From contig NZ_CADIJL010000032.1 of the NCBI RefSeq assembly GCF_902859695.1, positions 1 to 64,000 on the forward strand: a stretch of DNA of 64,000 bases, written 5' to 3'. The notes under the pieces are model-generated. The model did not search any database and was not told the DNA's origin. It worked only from the letters and a program-made list of their open reading frames with translations. This document shows positions 10,633 to 18,818 of the stretch, piece after piece; position 1 is the stretch's first letter; each line of letters starts with the position of its first letter. The DNA is from Achromobacter ruhlandii (lineage in GTDB: Bacteria; Pseudomonadota; Gammaproteobacteria; Burkholderiales; Burkholderiaceae_B). The position numbers were made by a program, and so were the translations under genes.

Positions 10633-12099
10633 TTATGACACCGCCGACGCCAAAGCCTGAATTTCCGCGGCCGGCGCCGGGCGTCCCAGCAGGAAGCCCT
10701 GCATCACGCGGCAGCCCAGCGACTTGAGGATCTCGCGTTGACCTTCGGTTTCGACGCCCTCGGCCACCACCGGCAGGTGCATCGCCTGACACAGTCCGAA
10801 AAGCGCCGACACCACCTCGCGGCTGCCGGCGTCGGATTCAAGCGCGGAAATGAAGCTGCGGTCGATCTTGACCCAATCGATGGGCAGGTGCCGCAGGTGG
10901 TTCAGGCTGGAGTAGCCGCAACCGAAGTCATCCAGCGCCACGCCGATGCCCTTGGCCCGCAGCGTGTTCAAGATCTTCACGTGGCGCTCGTAGTGCAGGA
11001 TGAAAAGCGACTCGGTGATCTCCAGCACCAGCTTGCGCGGCGCCAGCTTGGTCGTGGCCAGCACGTCGGAAACCAGCTGCACCAGACCGTCCTCGTTCAT
11101 CTGCTTGACCGACAGGTTCACGTGCACGCGCCAGGCTGGCGGCCACAGCGCGGCCTGCGAGCAGGCGCGCTCCAGGATCCAGGCGCCCAGCGGCACGATC
11201 AGGCCGCTGCGCTCGGCCAGCTCGATGGTCACGGCCGGAGACACACTGCCCAGTTCGGGGTGGTGCCAGCGCAGCAGGGCCTCGCAGCCTTGCACCACAC
11301 CGGTGCCGCTGTCGCACACCGGCTGGTAGTACAGCTCGAACTGGTCCATCGACGCGGTGGTCAGCGCCAGCCGCAGGTCGTTTTCCAACCCCTGCTGGTC
11401 GCGCTGGCGCGCCAGCATGCGGAAATCGAACATGTTCCAGCCCGGTCCGCCGCGCTCCTTGAGGGGCACCATGGCGACCTGCACGCAGCGCTGCAGTTCT
11501 TCCACGCTGCGACCGTGGTCTGGATACAACGCCGCCCCCACGCGAAACACCGCGATCAGGGGTCGGCCACCCAGTTCATAGGGCACGGACAAGTCTTCGA
11601 GCAGCTTGGCGGACACCTGCGCGGCGCCCTGCTCGTCCACGTCGGGAATGCATACGGTGAAGGCATCGGTGCCGGTGCGGGCCACCATGCCGCCCAGCGC
11701 ACGGGTCACGAGGCTGAGCCGGTCGGCCACCATCACCAGCAGGGTCTGGTCCTCGCCGGCGCGCAGCATCGCGCTGATCTCGGCGTACTGGTCGAAACTG
11801 ACCAGGAAGAACGCGCCGATGCCGCGGGTGCCAGGGCGAGTGCGCGCGATGCCGAGGGATTCCCGGTCTTCCGGGGCCGGTCCGCGGGGTCCGAACACCC
11901 CCCGGCCCGACTGCCGTTCGGCCTGATTCAGCCACGCGCGGGCGCGACGCTGCAGCTCCCGCTGGCTCAGGACGCCGGTCAATTCGTCACGCGTCAGCCG
12001 GCCGCGCAGCACGCGTTCCCGGCGGACGAAAAACAAACATGTCGCTGCAAGTGCGCCCGCGAGCGTCAGGCACAGTGCGAGCAGGTAACTCTCACGCAC
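10633..12099 (-). CDS. membrane-anchored GGDEF(degenerate)-EAL protein, probable c-di-GMP phosphodiesterase
   Basis: The 488-residue protein has one N-terminal membrane helix (about 4-25), a degenerate GGDEF domain in which the signature reads GTDAF (143-147), and an EAL domain that looks catalytically complete: EALLR (273-277), NLS (328-330), the LEITES glutamate, DDFGCGYSS (390-398), KIDRSF and AEGVE (446-450). It should hydrolyse cyclic-di-GMP to pGpG at the inner membrane. Lying between two LapD-like receptors, it is a good candidate to lower the ligand that controls adhesin retention; that link is inference from position. aroC lies 34 bases downstream. Confidence 0.88.
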   Translation of the reverse strand: MRESYLLALCLTLAGALAATCLFFVRRERVLRGRLTRDELTGVLSQRELQRRARAWLNQAERQSGRGVFGPRGPAPEDRESLGIARTRPGTRGIGAFFLVSFDQYAEISAMLRAGEDQTLLVMVADRLSLVTRALGGMVARTGTDAFTVCIPDVDEQGAAQVSAKLLEDLSVPYELGGRPLIAVFRVGAALYPDHGRSVEELQRCVQVAMVPLKERGGPGWNMFDFRMLARQRDQQGLENDLRLALTTASMDQFELYYQPVCDSGTGVVQGCEALLRWHHPELGSVSPAVTIELAERSGLIVPLGAWILERACSQAALWPPAWRVHVNLSVKQMNEDGLVQLVSDVLATTKLAPRKLVLEITESLFILHYERHVKILNTLRAKGIGVALDDFGCGYSSLNHLRHLPIDWVKIDRSFISALESDAGSREVVSALFGLCQAMHLPVVAEGVETEGQREILKSLGCRVMQGFLLGRPAPAAEIQALASAVS

Positions 12100-12378
12100 G
12101 GAGCCCCCTATCTAGAAACCCTTGGCGTTGCGGTCCGGAAAGAAACCCAAGGGCTGTAACATTTTTTAAATTATGCATTATTTTCGCAAAAAAACGCCAC
12201 ACTTCAGGAGCAACGCGCTCCCTTTCCTTCGATTCCTGCCCTGATCTGGTTGCTCGCGAGGGGTCATGACGGTCCTTGGATAGCAGTCGCTGGCCGGTCC
12301 TTTGCGCCATGCCGTGTTCTTACTACGACAGCCTGAACCGGAAAATTAATACGGCCTGTCTCAATAGTTATCATCCGG

Positions 12379-12404
12379 GCAATTATCACGATCGAAATAA
12401 TTGC
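12379..12404. promoter_or_regulatory. dyad GCAATTAT-N10-ATAATTGC
   Basis: A perfect 8-bp inverted repeat with a 10-base spacer (half-site centres about 18 bases apart) lies in the AT-rich divergent region. It has the form of a dimeric regulator site; the factor is unknown. Confidence 0.35.
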
Positions 12405-12498
12405 ACAGGCTGTCTGATATCGCAGGTCATTTCGTAATATTCTGTATGTTCTGTGACATGCCGAATTACAGCGCAGGCGACGACACTGAGGTATTAGT

Positions 12499-12513
12499 AA
12501 CGTGTGTCACGTT
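12499..12513. promoter_or_regulatory. dyad AACGTG-TGT-CACGTT
   Basis: A perfect 6-bp inverted repeat with a 3-base centre lies about 120 bases before the second LapD start codon. It is a candidate operator. The convergent response regulator two genes away is one possible ligand, but nothing in the sequence proves it. Confidence 0.35.
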
Positions 12514-12632
12514 TCTTATCCAGCCTTTTTCGCTTACGGGCGCTTGCGCTGCCTGATGTTCCCCCTTTCACTGGCATGCCGGCCTGGCGCGGCACCGGCA
12601 ACAATACGGGCCACGAAGGGAATCCCTGACCC

Positions 12633-14606
12633 ATGTTCACACTACGCCGGCTGATCCTCTGTACCGCTCTCCTGATTGCCTTCATCCTGCTCGGCGCGCA
12701 GGCCCTGGGGATGCTGGCCGCCCACCGCTATCTGAATTCGCAACTGGCCCAGCAGGGTCAGGCCGGCGCCAGCGCGCTGGCCTGGGCCTTGTCGCACAAC
12801 CCCGACGGCGCGCGCGACCCGCGCAAGCTGGCCGATGACCTGTTCGGCGCCGGCATGTACACCCTGGTGCGCATTGCCGGAGAAAACGGGGACACACAAA
12901 TCGAGCGCCGCGATCCGGCGGCCGGACAAACCGAGGCCGCGCGCGACTGGCGCCCCGCCTGGCTGGGGCTCGAAGCGCCTGCGGCGACCCGGCCGTATGT
13001 CGGCACGGATGGCCGGCGCCTGGGTACCGTCACGGTCCAGGCCGATGCCCGGCTGGCGCGCGAGACGCTCTGGCAAGGCGGCGTCCGGGTCATCGGGCTG
13101 ACGCTGGCCGCCGGTGTTTTCTGGCTCTTGTTCGCCACCAATCTGTTGCGCTGGATCGAAACGCGGGCCTCTCGGGATATCTGCGAACGGGTACGCGCGC
13201 TGGCGCCGGGCGCCGCGGGCGCGCCCGGCCGCGCCTGTGAACTGGCGGGCGTGGACCAGGCCTTGGTCGACGCCCAGCGCCAGGTCGCCGCGACCGTGCA
13301 GGAGCAGAACGCCCGCATCGAATCGCTGCAAAGCGAGATCCAGCGCGACGCCGTCACCCGCCTGCCGAACCGCAAGTTCTTCATCGACCACTTCCGCCAG
13401 GCGCTGGCCAGCCAGGAGCCCGAGGCCGGCGGCCATCTCCTGATGTTCCGCCAGCGCGATCTGGCCCAGATCAACCGCCACCTGTCGCGCGCCTTTACCG
13501 ACCAGTGGCTGCGCTCATCGTCCGACCGCCTGCGCAAGCTGGTCGACGGTAGCGGCGACCCGCACATGACGCTGGCGCGCATCGGCGGCTCGGACTTCGC
13601 ACTGCTGATGCCGCGCACCTCGGCCCCCCAGGCCGGCATGCTGGCCGAACGCGTGCGACGCGAACTGCGCTCCTTGCGGGTGCCGATGGACAAGCAGGGC
13701 TGGTGCCGCTGGGCGCTGGCGATGACCGCGTTCACGCCGGGCGACAACATGCGCGACACACTGGCGCGGCTGGACCACGCCCTGATGTGCGCGGAAAGCG
13801 CCGACGACGACCAGATCGCGCCGGCCAGCCAGGCGGCCGACAGCACCCGCATCGGTGAATACAGCTGGCACGATGCCCTGGCCACCGCGCTGGAGCAGCA
13901 TCGGTTCTCGCTCTCGACCCAGCCCTTGGCCGATGTCGCGGGCGCCCTGCTGCACTACGAAGCCAGCCTGACCCTGCACGACACCAGCGGCGCCGATCCC
14001 GTGCCGGCCGCCATCTTCATGCCGCCGGCGGTGCGCCTGGGGCTCTCGGCCGAATGCGACATCCAGGCGGTCCGCCTCGGGCTGGACTGGCTGTACACCC
14101 ACCCCGACGCGCTGGCGGTCCATATCTCGCAAGCCTCGCTGGCCCAGGGCGCTTTCCTGTCGCGGCTGGAACGCATGCTGGCCGATCGGCCGGCCCTGGC
14201 CAGCCGCCTGATCATCGAGGTGGACGCGGCCGCCCTGATGGAACACGGCGCCGACATGGGCCAGTTGTGCCAGACCGTCACCGCCGCCGGCGGCCGCGTC
14301 GGCCTGTCGCGCCTGTCGCAACAGTTCGGCGCGATGGAACACCTGCACGCCTACCCCCTGTCATACGTGAAACTGTGCGGCAGCTTCATCACCGGCATCG
14401 CGCACAGCCCTGGCAGCCAGCACCTGGCCGCGACCGTCGTGGCCACCGCCGCTTCGCTCGGCATGGCGGTGTACGCCGAAGACGTGCCCGACGATGCCGC
14501 GCGTTCCATCCTGGAGAAAATCGGCGTCCACGCGCTTCGCGGCGCTGGCGTAAACTTCGCCCGCGCACACGACCCTGCGCCTGACCAACAGTGGATTTCT
14601 CGTTGA
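12633..14606 (+). CDS. second LapD-like c-di-GMP receptor
   Basis: The 657-residue protein has the same architecture as lapD: a transmembrane helix, a LapD/MoxY-type periplasmic domain, a second transmembrane helix (about 148-170), a HAMP-like linker, and degenerate GGDEF and EAL domains. The GGDEF signature reads GGSDF (318-322) and the EAL position reads EAS (about 443-445). Long segments align with lapD, for example RLPNRKFF, FRQRDLAQ and VYAEDVPD, so the two are paralogues. It likely binds cyclic-di-GMP without turnover. It may compete for LapG or act on another periplasmic partner. Its last 16 bases overlap the start of a histidine kinase gene, so the two are translationally coupled. Confidence 0.85.
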   Translation: MFTLRRLILCTALLIAFILLGAQALGMLAAHRYLNSQLAQQGQAGASALAWALSHNPDGARDPRKLADDLFGAGMYTLVRIAGENGDTQIERRDPAAGQTEAARDWRPAWLGLEAPAATRPYVGTDGRRLGTVTVQADARLARETLWQGGVRVIGLTLAAGVFWLLFATNLLRWIETRASRDICERVRALAPGAAGAPGRACELAGVDQALVDAQRQVAATVQEQNARIESLQSEIQRDAVTRLPNRKFFIDHFRQALASQEPEAGGHLLMFRQRDLAQINRHLSRAFTDQWLRSSSDRLRKLVDGSGDPHMTLARIGGSDFALLMPRTSAPQAGMLAERVRRELRSLRVPMDKQGWCRWALAMTAFTPGDNMRDTLARLDHALMCAESADDDQIAPASQAADSTRIGEYSWHDALATALEQHRFSLSTQPLADVAGALLHYEASLTLHDTSGADPVPAAIFMPPAVRLGLSAECDIQAVRLGLDWLYTHPDALAVHISQASLAQGAFLSRLERMLADRPALASRLIIEVDAAALMEHGADMGQLCQTVTAAGGRVGLSRLSQQFGAMEHLHAYPLSYVKLCGSFITGIAHSPGSQHLAATVVATAASLGMAVYAEDVPDDAARSILEKIGVHALRGAGVNFARAHDPAPDQQWISR

Positions 14607-16030
14607 CGGAAGGATTGCTTCTTCACCTCCCCGATCTGCAGATCGGCCTGGCCGCCGGCACCGCCCTGGCTTGCGCGGTAGCCTGCGCGATCAGCTGGCT
14701 CTATACCCGCGCGCCGATCTACGGCGCCGGCCTGGCCTTCGTCCTGGTGGAGGGCGTGCTGCGCGCCCAGCCCGCGCTGTTTCCCGCCGGCGCGTTGCAG
14801 GCCGGCTCCTACGCCGCCCTGCTGGCCCTGTCCATTCCCCTGATCGCCGGCCGCCCCGCCGCCGCGCGCCTGGCGATGGCGTGTCGCTGGGCCGGCATCG
14901 CGCTGACCGGCCTGGCGGCGCTGGCGCTGATCTTCGTCTACGACGCCAGCGGCCGCCTGATGCCAACGCTGGTCGCCGGCGCCGGCGCCGCCGCCAGCGC
15001 GGTACTGGCGGTATGGTTCCTGGCCGCCGCCGCCGGCCCCATGCCGCGCCGAGCCGCCGCCTTGGCCCTGGGCGCGGCGCACCTGGCATCGGTCTGGATC
15101 CTGGGCCATGACGCCTGGTCCGCGCCGGGCGATGGCGCGCTGGCGGCGCCGCTGGCGCGGCTGCTGCTGGTACTGGCCGCTCTCCTGCTGGCCGGGTTGG
15201 AACCGCGCTCGCGGCAGGCAGCCACGCAGCGGAATGCCAACGATGCCGAGCAATGGGTCGAAGGGGAATTGCGACTGGTGGAAATGGCTGGCGCCCTCGA
15301 TACCCAGCGCCAGATGAATGCCCTGATCTCGCACGAACTGCGCGCGCCGCTGGCCACGATCAGCGCGGCGGCCCAGTCGCTCGACATGATTTTGTCGGGC
15401 AGCGGCGAAACCGTGGACAGCCGCCTGGCGCGCATTCACCGTTCGGTCAGCCGGATGACCGAACTGATGGAACAACTGCTGAACCAGGACCGACTGGGCG
15501 AGCAAGCCTGGACACCGCGGGCCGAACTGACCGACATGACCGAGCTGGCCCGCGACGCCGTCGCCGCCATGCAGCCCGACACCGCCCACGCGCTGCGGCT
15601 GCAAGCGGGCAGCGGCTCGCTGCCGGTCTATTGCGACCGCGCGCTCACGGGTGTGGTGGTGCGCAACCTGATCCACAACGCGGTCAAGTATTCACCGGCC
15701 AGCGAACCGATCCGCATCGAGACCGGCCACGCCGAAGCAAACGGCGCGCCGATGGCGTGGGTGGCGGTCACGGATCGTGGCCCGGGCATCGGCCCGGAAG
15801 AGCAGGCCCGTATCTTCGAACCGCGCTTCCGGCGCGCGGCGCACCGCGAAACGCAAGGCATGGGAATCGGGCTGTACCTGGCCCGCCGCATCTGCCAGAG
15901 CCAGGGCGGCTCGCTCACGATGCAGAGCGAAGTGGGCGTGGGCACGCGCTTCGTCATCACCCTGCCCGCCCGGCCCCCCGAGCCGGATACGCCCGCTCAG
16001 GCGGCGAAGGATCAGGCGGCGAACACGTAG
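14591..16030 (+). CDS. membrane sensor histidine kinase
   Basis: The 479-residue kinase has about six to eight hydrophobic segments in residues 1-210 and no obvious extracytoplasmic loop domain. A dimerisation/phosphoacceptor domain follows with SHELRAPL (His248), then a full ATPase domain: N-box NLIHNAVKYS (Asn363), G1 box DRGPGIG and G2 box GMGIGLYLARRI. The membrane-embedded sensor suggests it detects a membrane or lipid-soluble cue, or a partner protein. The start is a GTG inside the last codons of the second LapD gene. Its 3' end overlaps the convergent response-regulator gene by 19 bases. Those two are the natural partners. Confidence 0.87.
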   Translation: MDFSLTEGLLLHLPDLQIGLAAGTALACAVACAISWLYTRAPIYGAGLAFVLVEGVLRAQPALFPAGALQAGSYAALLALSIPLIAGRPAAARLAMACRWAGIALTGLAALALIFVYDASGRLMPTLVAGAGAAASAVLAVWFLAAAAGPMPRRAAALALGAAHLASVWILGHDAWSAPGDGALAAPLARLLLVLAALLLAGLEPRSRQAATQRNANDAEQWVEGELRLVEMAGALDTQRQMNALISHELRAPLATISAAAQSLDMILSGSGETVDSRLARIHRSVSRMTELMEQLLNQDRLGEQAWTPRAELTDMTELARDAVAAMQPDTAHALRLQAGSGSLPVYCDRALTGVVVRNLIHNAVKYSPASEPIRIETGHAEANGAPMAWVAVTDRGPGIGPEEQARIFEPRFRRAAHRETQGMGIGLYLARRICQSQGGSLTMQSEVGVGTRFVITLPARPPEPDTPAQAAKDQAANT

Positions 16031-16731
16031 CCCTGGCCGCGCACGGACAGCACGGGCAGTTTCAGGCCCGCGCTCTGCGCCTTGGCGCGCAGGCGGCTGA
16101 CCAGCACGTCGATGCGGCGCAACTCGAAACCGCCCGGGCTGTCGGGCAGGAACAGCTCGGCCAGCGCCTGGCGGCTGACCGCGGAACCGGCCGCGTCCAT
16201 CAGGGCCACCAGGAACGTGCGTTCCTGGGCGCTCAGGTGCAGCGAGGCGCCATCGGGCGCCACCAGGATCCAGCCACCATCCTGCAGCGACCACGACGTG
16301 TCGGCGGCCGCGCGCGTCTCGGCGTCGGCCGGTCGCGGCGACTTGGCCAGGCGCATGCGCCGCGCCAGGCTGCGAATTACCGAACTGAGTTCAAGCAGGT
16401 CGACCGGCTTGGTCATGTAGACATCGGCGCCGCCTTCCAGGCCGCGCACCCGGTCTTCGAGCGCGCTGCGCCCGGTCAGCATGACAATGCCGACCGGACT
16501 GAGCGCGCGCAGCCGCGTCGCCACCGAAAAACCGTCTTCTCCCGGAAGATGGGCATCGAGAATGACGATATCGCAAGGTTGTTCCTGCAAGCGGCGGTAG
16601 AACGCCGCGGCATTGTCACAGGCGAACGCCACACGGAAACCGTACCCGCCCAGGCCCAACGCCAACTCCTCCCGGAAGTCCGCGTCATCCTCAAGCAGGC
16701 CGATACACAGCAAACCATCTGCGCCAGGCAT
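16012..16731 (-). CDS. OmpR/PhoB-type response regulator
   Basis: The 239-residue protein has a receiver domain with acidic pocket Asp15/Asp16, phosphoacceptor Asp59 in ILDAHLPGEDG, Thr86 and Lys108 in MTKPVD. A C-terminal winged helix (about 145-239) ends with the VRGQGYVFAA motif typical of OmpR-type DNA-binding domains. I use the internal ATG at 16,731 because the receiver fold starts eight residues later; upstream in-frame starts add an unconserved tail. It is convergent with the histidine kinase gene (19-base tail-to-tail overlap), an unusual arrangement for a cognate pair, so antisense interaction between the two messages is possible. Confidence 0.88.
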   Translation of the reverse strand: MPGADGLLCIGLLEDDADFREELALGLGGYGFRVAFACDNAAAFYRRLQEQPCDIVILDAHLPGEDGFSVATRLRALSPVGIVMLTGRSALEDRVRGLEGGADVYMTKPVDLLELSSVIRSLARRMRLAKSPRPADAETRAAADTSWSLQDGGWILVAPDGASLHLSAQERTFLVALMDAAGSAVSRQALAELFLPDSPGGFELRRIDVLVSRLRAKAQSAGLKLPVLSVRGQGYVFAA

Positions 16732-16945
16732 ATTCAGAGTGCTTTTATATTGAAAATTGTCGACAAATGCCCCAGTGACAGGCATGCCACCTGAGTGTCC
16801 CGCAGGCGACAATCTTACGACTTTTACAATGGAAACGAATGATTGCAGAGAAAAAAACCGCGATTTTTCGTCTCATTGCGCCAATTTTCCTTGCCTTCCC
16901 CGCTCAAAATACCGTTTTGTCGCCAAAAAACGCGCAAAACGAACA

Positions 16946-18433
16946 TCAAGACGAACAACTGACTTCGATGCCATTGGCCCAGTCCGGCGGCAGGCCGGCA
17001 TACTTTTCGTAGCCGTCTCGCGCCGTGAAGGGATCGCGCAACAACATCATCAAGGTGTCGATTTCGCTGGCGTCGCCGGCCTTGGCGGCACGGATCGCCT
17101 CTTCGGCCAAGTGGTTGCGCAATACATATAGGGGGTTGACGCGGTTCATGGACGTGACCACCTCGGTCGCCGGGCGCCCGTCCTCGGCCTGGCGCGCCAG
17201 CAGACGGTCGAGCCAGTCCGAAGCGGCGCCGCGATCGATGAACAGGTCCTGGAACGGCGCGCGCCGGCCCAGCGCCGCGTCCGCCAGCCGCCGCCAGGTC
17301 AGGGTGAAATCCGCCTGATTGGCATCCATCAGCTTGAGCAGATCGTCCAGTAGCGGCTCGTCCGCCGGCCGCCATGCGGCCAGGCCCAGCTTGGCCCCCA
17401 TGCGGTCATGGAAGGCGCGGGTGAAGACGCCTTCGAACTCATCGAGCACCGCGCGCAAGGCATCCACGTCCTGGACCAGGGTGTGCAGGCTGCCCCCCAG
17501 CCGGTACAGATTCCATAGCGCCACCGACGGCTGGCGATTCCAGGAATAGCGGCCTTCGGAATCCGAATGGTTGCAGACATGGCCGAGCCGGAAACCGTCC
17601 ATGAAGCCATAGGGGCCGTAGTCCAGGGTCAGGCCGAGGATGGACATGTTGTCCGTGTTCATGACGCCGTGGCAGAAGCCCACCGCCTGCCAGTCCGCCA
17701 TCAGCAAGGCGGTGCGCCGGGTGACCTCGCGCAGCAGGCGCACGTAGGGCGCGGTGTCGCTGTGCGCCTCGCCGGCGGGCGCGGCCCGGCATTCGGGGTA
17801 GTAGCGGTCGATGACGTAGTCGGCCAGCGTCTTGAGCAGGTCCGGCTGGCGTCGCGAGGACCAATGCTCGAACGACCCGAAGCGCACGAAACTGGGCGAC
17901 ATGCGGGTCACGATGGCGGCGGTTTCCACGGTTTCGCGCCACACCGGATCGTCCGACGCCACCAGCGCCAGGGCGCGCGTGGTGGGGATGCCCAGGCCGT
18001 GCATGGCCTCGCTGGCCAGGTATTCGCGCACTGACGAGCGCAGCACCGCGCGGCCATCGCCCATGCGCGAATACGGCGTCAGGCCGGAGCCCTTGAGCTG
18101 CAGCTCCCAGGCGCCGGACGGCCCCTCGACCTCGCCCAGCAGATGGGCACGGCCGTCACCCAACTGTCCTGCCCAGACTCCGAACTGGTGGCCGCTATAC
18201 ACGGCAGCCAGGCTATCGCCGCCCGGCAGCGGCTCCGCCCCGGAAAACACCCGCAGGAATTCCGGTGTCCGCAGCACGGCCGGATCCAACCCGATCAGCG
18301 CGGCCGCCTCGGCATTGGCATGCAGCAGCCGCGGGTTGTTCAGCGGTTGCGGCGCGAGCCGCGTATGGAACGCGGCCGGCAGCGCCGCGAACGAGTTGAC
18401 GGCATGCAGTTCGGACAGGGAATGGGCGCTCAT
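16946..18433 (-). CDS. selO: SelO/YdiU protein adenylyltransferase (AMPylase)
   Basis: The 495-residue protein shows SelO hallmarks: YSGHQFGVWAGQLGDGRA, LKGSGLTPYSR, RSSVREYL near the N-terminal third, and HGVMNTDN and DYGPYGF in the pseudokinase core. It ends in CSS, the conserved redox cysteine that is selenocysteine in some relatives. The family transfers AMP from ATP to Ser/Thr/Tyr of proteins in redox defence. The start ATG at 18,433 overlaps the stop of the upstream DUF2069 gene by four bases, so they are cotranscribed. Confidence 0.93.
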   Translation of the reverse strand: MSAHSLSELHAVNSFAALPAAFHTRLAPQPLNNPRLLHANAEAAALIGLDPAVLRTPEFLRVFSGAEPLPGGDSLAAVYSGHQFGVWAGQLGDGRAHLLGEVEGPSGAWELQLKGSGLTPYSRMGDGRAVLRSSVREYLASEAMHGLGIPTTRALALVASDDPVWRETVETAAIVTRMSPSFVRFGSFEHWSSRRQPDLLKTLADYVIDRYYPECRAAPAGEAHSDTAPYVRLLREVTRRTALLMADWQAVGFCHGVMNTDNMSILGLTLDYGPYGFMDGFRLGHVCNHSDSEGRYSWNRQPSVALWNLYRLGGSLHTLVQDVDALRAVLDEFEGVFTRAFHDRMGAKLGLAAWRPADEPLLDDLLKLMDANQADFTLTWRRLADAALGRRAPFQDLFIDRGAASDWLDRLLARQAEDGRPATEVVTSMNRVNPLYVLRNHLAEEAIRAAKAGDASEIDTLMMLLRDPFTARDGYEKYAGLPPDWANGIEVSCSS

Positions 18434-18801
18434 GCGCGTTGGCTCCTGGCGGCCCGCTTGGCCGGCCGCACGTAGAAAATGGCGCTGACGAAGAACAGCG
18501 TCGACAGCAGGATCTCGCCCCACGCCATCAGCACCGACAGCGGCGCCGGATCCGACATGGCCCGCACCACGCCCTCCATCAGGTAGAGCAGCGACAGCAT
18601 CGATGCCCACTGATACGTATAGAGGTTGCCGCGCACAATGCCGCGCAGCGGCAGCACCAGCGGCAAGGCCTTGAGCAGCATCCAGGAACCGCCCGGACGC
18701 AGCGGCGCCACCACGGTTTCCCAGGTGACGCACAGCACGATCAGGGCGAACAGCGACACCGAGGCCGCCAGGCGCAAGCGGGGGTTGAGTTCAGGGTTCA
18801 T
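18430..18801 (-). CDS. DUF2069 small membrane protein
   Basis: The 123-residue protein has about four hydrophobic segments and a central LPLRGIVRGNLYTYQWASMLSL motif region (LPLRG and YTYQW), which matches my recollection of DUF2069 inner-membrane proteins. Its function is not known. It is translationally coupled to selO downstream (4-base overlap). It diverges from the YihY-type gene, from which it is separated by only 17 bases, so promoters of one or both must overlap coding sequence. Confidence 0.75.
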   Translation of the reverse strand: MNPELNPRLRLAASVSLFALIVLCVTWETVVAPLRPGGSWMLLKALPLVLPLRGIVRGNLYTYQWASMLSLLYLMEGVVRAMSDPAPLSVLMAWGEILLSTLFFVSAIFYVRPAKRAARSQRA

Positions 18802-18818
18802 GCTGCTATTATCGCCTG

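Larger units (their letters stand above)
12100..12632 (+). promoter_or_regulatory. 533-bp AT-rich divergent control region with two dyads
   Basis: No convincing gene lies here. It separates the minus-strand EAL gene from the plus-strand second LapD gene, so it must hold both promoters. Base composition is markedly more AT-rich than its neighbours between about 12,150 and 12,520. Two perfect dyads (annotated separately) stand out. A CCCTTGG/CCAAGGG pair at 12,119-12,153 precedes a T6 run, but no plus-strand gene ends there. Confidence 0.5.

Noticed and set aside
12119-12169. CCCTTGG/CCAAGGG stem followed by a T6 run
   Set aside because: It looks like a plus-strand terminator, but no plus-strand gene ends there and the loop is 21 bases; more likely chance within a divergent promoter region.
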